Source: Alphaproteobacteria bacterium MarineAlpha11_Bin1 (GTDB taxonomy: Bacteria > Pseudomonadota > Alphaproteobacteria > MPNO01 > UBA830). From it: 64,000 nt of DNA. The stretch is taken from positions 124,001 through 188,000 of the forward strand of contig PTJZ01000005.1 of assembly GCA_002937455.1 (NCBI GenBank), given 5' to 3'. This document shows positions 62,964 to 64,000 of the stretch, in pieces (the first letter of the stretch is position 1; each line of letters starts with the position of its first letter). Below the pieces are notes generated by a model. It was not told the DNA's origin. It ran no database searches and saw only the letters and a list, made by a program, of their open reading frames with translations. A program made the position numbers and the translations under genes.

Positions 62964-64000
62964 TTACCTCACAAAATCGACCGCGAGTTCGGTGATACCG
63001 GCATGATCTCTATCGGGCATCGCGGCACGTTTTTCCTCGATAGCTTCAGGGTCCCAGCCCTTCGCGAGTTCTTTCAGACGCGGGTAGACCTCGTCATTAT
63101 AAAGTGTCATCGAACGAAGCGTCTCTTTTTCTGTCATATGGCCGGCCTGTCCCATCATAAGCATATGTCCGAAGCCGCCCGAATATTCCCAGAAAGCCTT
63201 GATTTGCTCGAATACTTGATCGGGTGTTCCGGCAAACACGTTGCCGCGACGCATATGTTCCTTCAAGTCGGTGCTGTAGGCCGCACCAGAGCCAGAAACA
63301 TGCGCCCCACGCAGAACATTTGCCGAGACTGCAGGGGTATGGTACCCGGGTGGGTTTTTCCAGTGGTCTGCTACCTTGTTGGCTTGCATATACCACATCA
63401 TCTTGTTAGCACCATTTTCGGCTGCCTTCTCGTCATCACCCACATATATCAGTCCGCAATAAGCGAGACGGTCAAGAGGGGCATGTTCGCCATGAAGACC
63501 GAGATAATTCTTGCGGTAAGCGTCGAATATGGGCCGGACCTTGGAATAACCTGCCAAGAAAATAGCCGCCACATGTTTGTTCTGTGCAACCGGCAAGGTG
63601 CTACCTGCGCTGCCTGCGGTGATCCATACCGGTGGATGAGGTTGTTGGTATGGGCGGGGCCAGATGTTTACTTGACGATGATGATACCATTCACCTTCAA
63701 AATTAAAGGGCCCATCATGGGTAGTCCATGCTTTCAGAATAAGGTCGTGAGCTTCCCATAGTCGTTCAGACCCTCGATATGGCAGGATGTTCGCCGCCGC
63801 CGCTTCGTATGGAACGCTGCGGACAAAACCAACTTCGGCTCGTCCTTTTGAAATGACGTCTATCAGAGCCATTTCCTCGGCCACGCGAACCGGCTGGTTG
63901 CGGTTAGGAAGGGGATTGCCAAGGATAAGAAGTCTGGCATTTTGGGTCTGTCGAGCCAAGATACCCATCATTATGGGGGCTGCAGGCACCATGCAAGTGG
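62964..64000 (-). CDS. LLM-class flavin-dependent oxidoreductase (5' end beyond the window)
   Basis: A bacterial-luciferase-like FMN or F420 enzyme; about 345 C-terminal residues visible. ARLLILGNPLPNRNQPVRVAEEMALIDVIS is the strand-helix pattern that follows the N-terminal part of the barrel, then GRAEVGFVRS, WPRPYQQPHPPVW and GTPDQVFEQI. The frame continues past the right edge (codons before Met at 63992 stay open), so the start is missing. Such enzymes are often monooxygenases in the breakdown of terpenes, sulfonates or similar; with the hydrolase and dehydrogenase nearby a catabolic role is likely. Confidence 0.9.
   Translation of the reverse strand, partial: TCMVPAAPIMMGILARQTQNARLLILGNPLPNRNQPVRVAEEMALIDVISKGRAEVGFVRSVPYEAAAANILPYRGSERLWEAHDLILKAWTTHDGPFNFEGEWYHHRQVNIWPRPYQQPHPPVWITAGSAGSTLPVAQNKHVAAIFLAGYSKVRPIFDAYRKNYLGLHGEHAPLDRLAYCGLIYVGDDEKAAENGANKMMWYMQANKVADHWKNPPGYHTPAVSANVLRGAHVSGSGAAYSTDLKEHMRRGNVFAGTPDQVFEQIKAFWEYSGGFGHMLMMGQAGHMTEKETLRSMTLYNDEVYPRLKELAKGWDPEAIEEKRAAMPDRDHAGITELAVDFVR

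Noticed and set aside
63003..63761. A 252-codon plus-strand frame
   Set aside because: It is fully antisense to the clearly coding LLM oxidoreductase; composition (many Cys, His, Met) is that of a shadow frame.

Overview
The window reads as an ordinary chromosomal segment of an alphaproteobacterium, probably a Rhodospirillales-like or related free-living aquatic lineage. The main evidence is gene order: S1 tail - sppA - ihfB - lapA - pyrF - trpF - trpB - trpA - accD - folC, followed by a Suv3-type helicase - S4 protein - 7Fe ferredoxin - CarD block, both familiar from Alphaproteobacteria. Many genes overlap by 1-4 bases (ATGA, TGATG, TTGA), and TTG/GTG starts are frequent. I see no phage, transposase, integrase or CRISPR array.

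Layout. (1) 1-7759: translation tail, membrane protease, IHF-beta, pyrimidine and tryptophan biosynthesis, acetyl-CoA carboxylase beta and folylpolyglutamate synthase, all on the + strand. (2) 7715-17179: HtpG (minus), Suv3-like RNA helicase, S4 protein, DUF938 methyltransferase, TerB-like protein, FdxA, CarD with a long Lys/Ala-rich N-terminus, proline iminopeptidase, a PagL-like outer-membrane lipid A deacylase and tRNA-Arg(CCT). (3) 17633-21596: a four-gene Mn/Zn/Fe-type ABC importer (minus); one permease carries a DtxR-like C-terminal region. (4) 21877-29596: a CoA-thioester catabolic island with a DUF6285 protein, APH-type kinase, acyl-CoA dehydrogenase, SDR, haloalkane dehalogenase and enoyl-CoA hydratase (minus), a divergent AlkK-like acyl-CoA ligase (plus) and an alpha/beta hydrolase. 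The kinase/small partner/dehydrogenase set resembles the Lva route for 4-hydroxyacyl-CoA.

(5) 29782-54389: galE, then an almost complete cobalamin locus of about 24 kb. It holds nucleotide-loop genes (cobU, cobD-type decarboxylase, cobC phosphatase, cobS, cobT), the CbtA/CbtB cobalt transporter, a B12 riboswitch, cobW, cobN, cobO, cobQ, cbiB, and a corrin-ring set: CbiX with a His-rich tail, cobH, cobL, cobI, a cbiG-cobJ fusion, cobM, cobK, cbiD, cobA, cobB. The gene set mixes hallmarks of the early-cobalt, oxygen-independent route (CbiX, CbiD, CbiG) with the late chelatase CobN; CobG and CobF are not seen.

(6) 54390-64000: accessory catabolic genes: an AHL-lactonase-like MBL protein, a gamma-glutamyltranspeptidase homologue, a sulfatase/phosphonate monoester hydrolase-like enzyme, a di-haem peroxidase-like cytochrome, a second acyl-CoA dehydrogenase, a decayed crotonase fragment, an alpha/beta hydrolase and a luciferase-like flavin oxidoreductase cut by the window end.

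The most interesting points are the hybrid cobalamin pathway with its riboswitch and cobalt transporter, the dehalogenase inside an Lva-like operon, the permease with a DtxR-like tail, and the crotonase remnant. I did not find a clearly new defence or mobile system.
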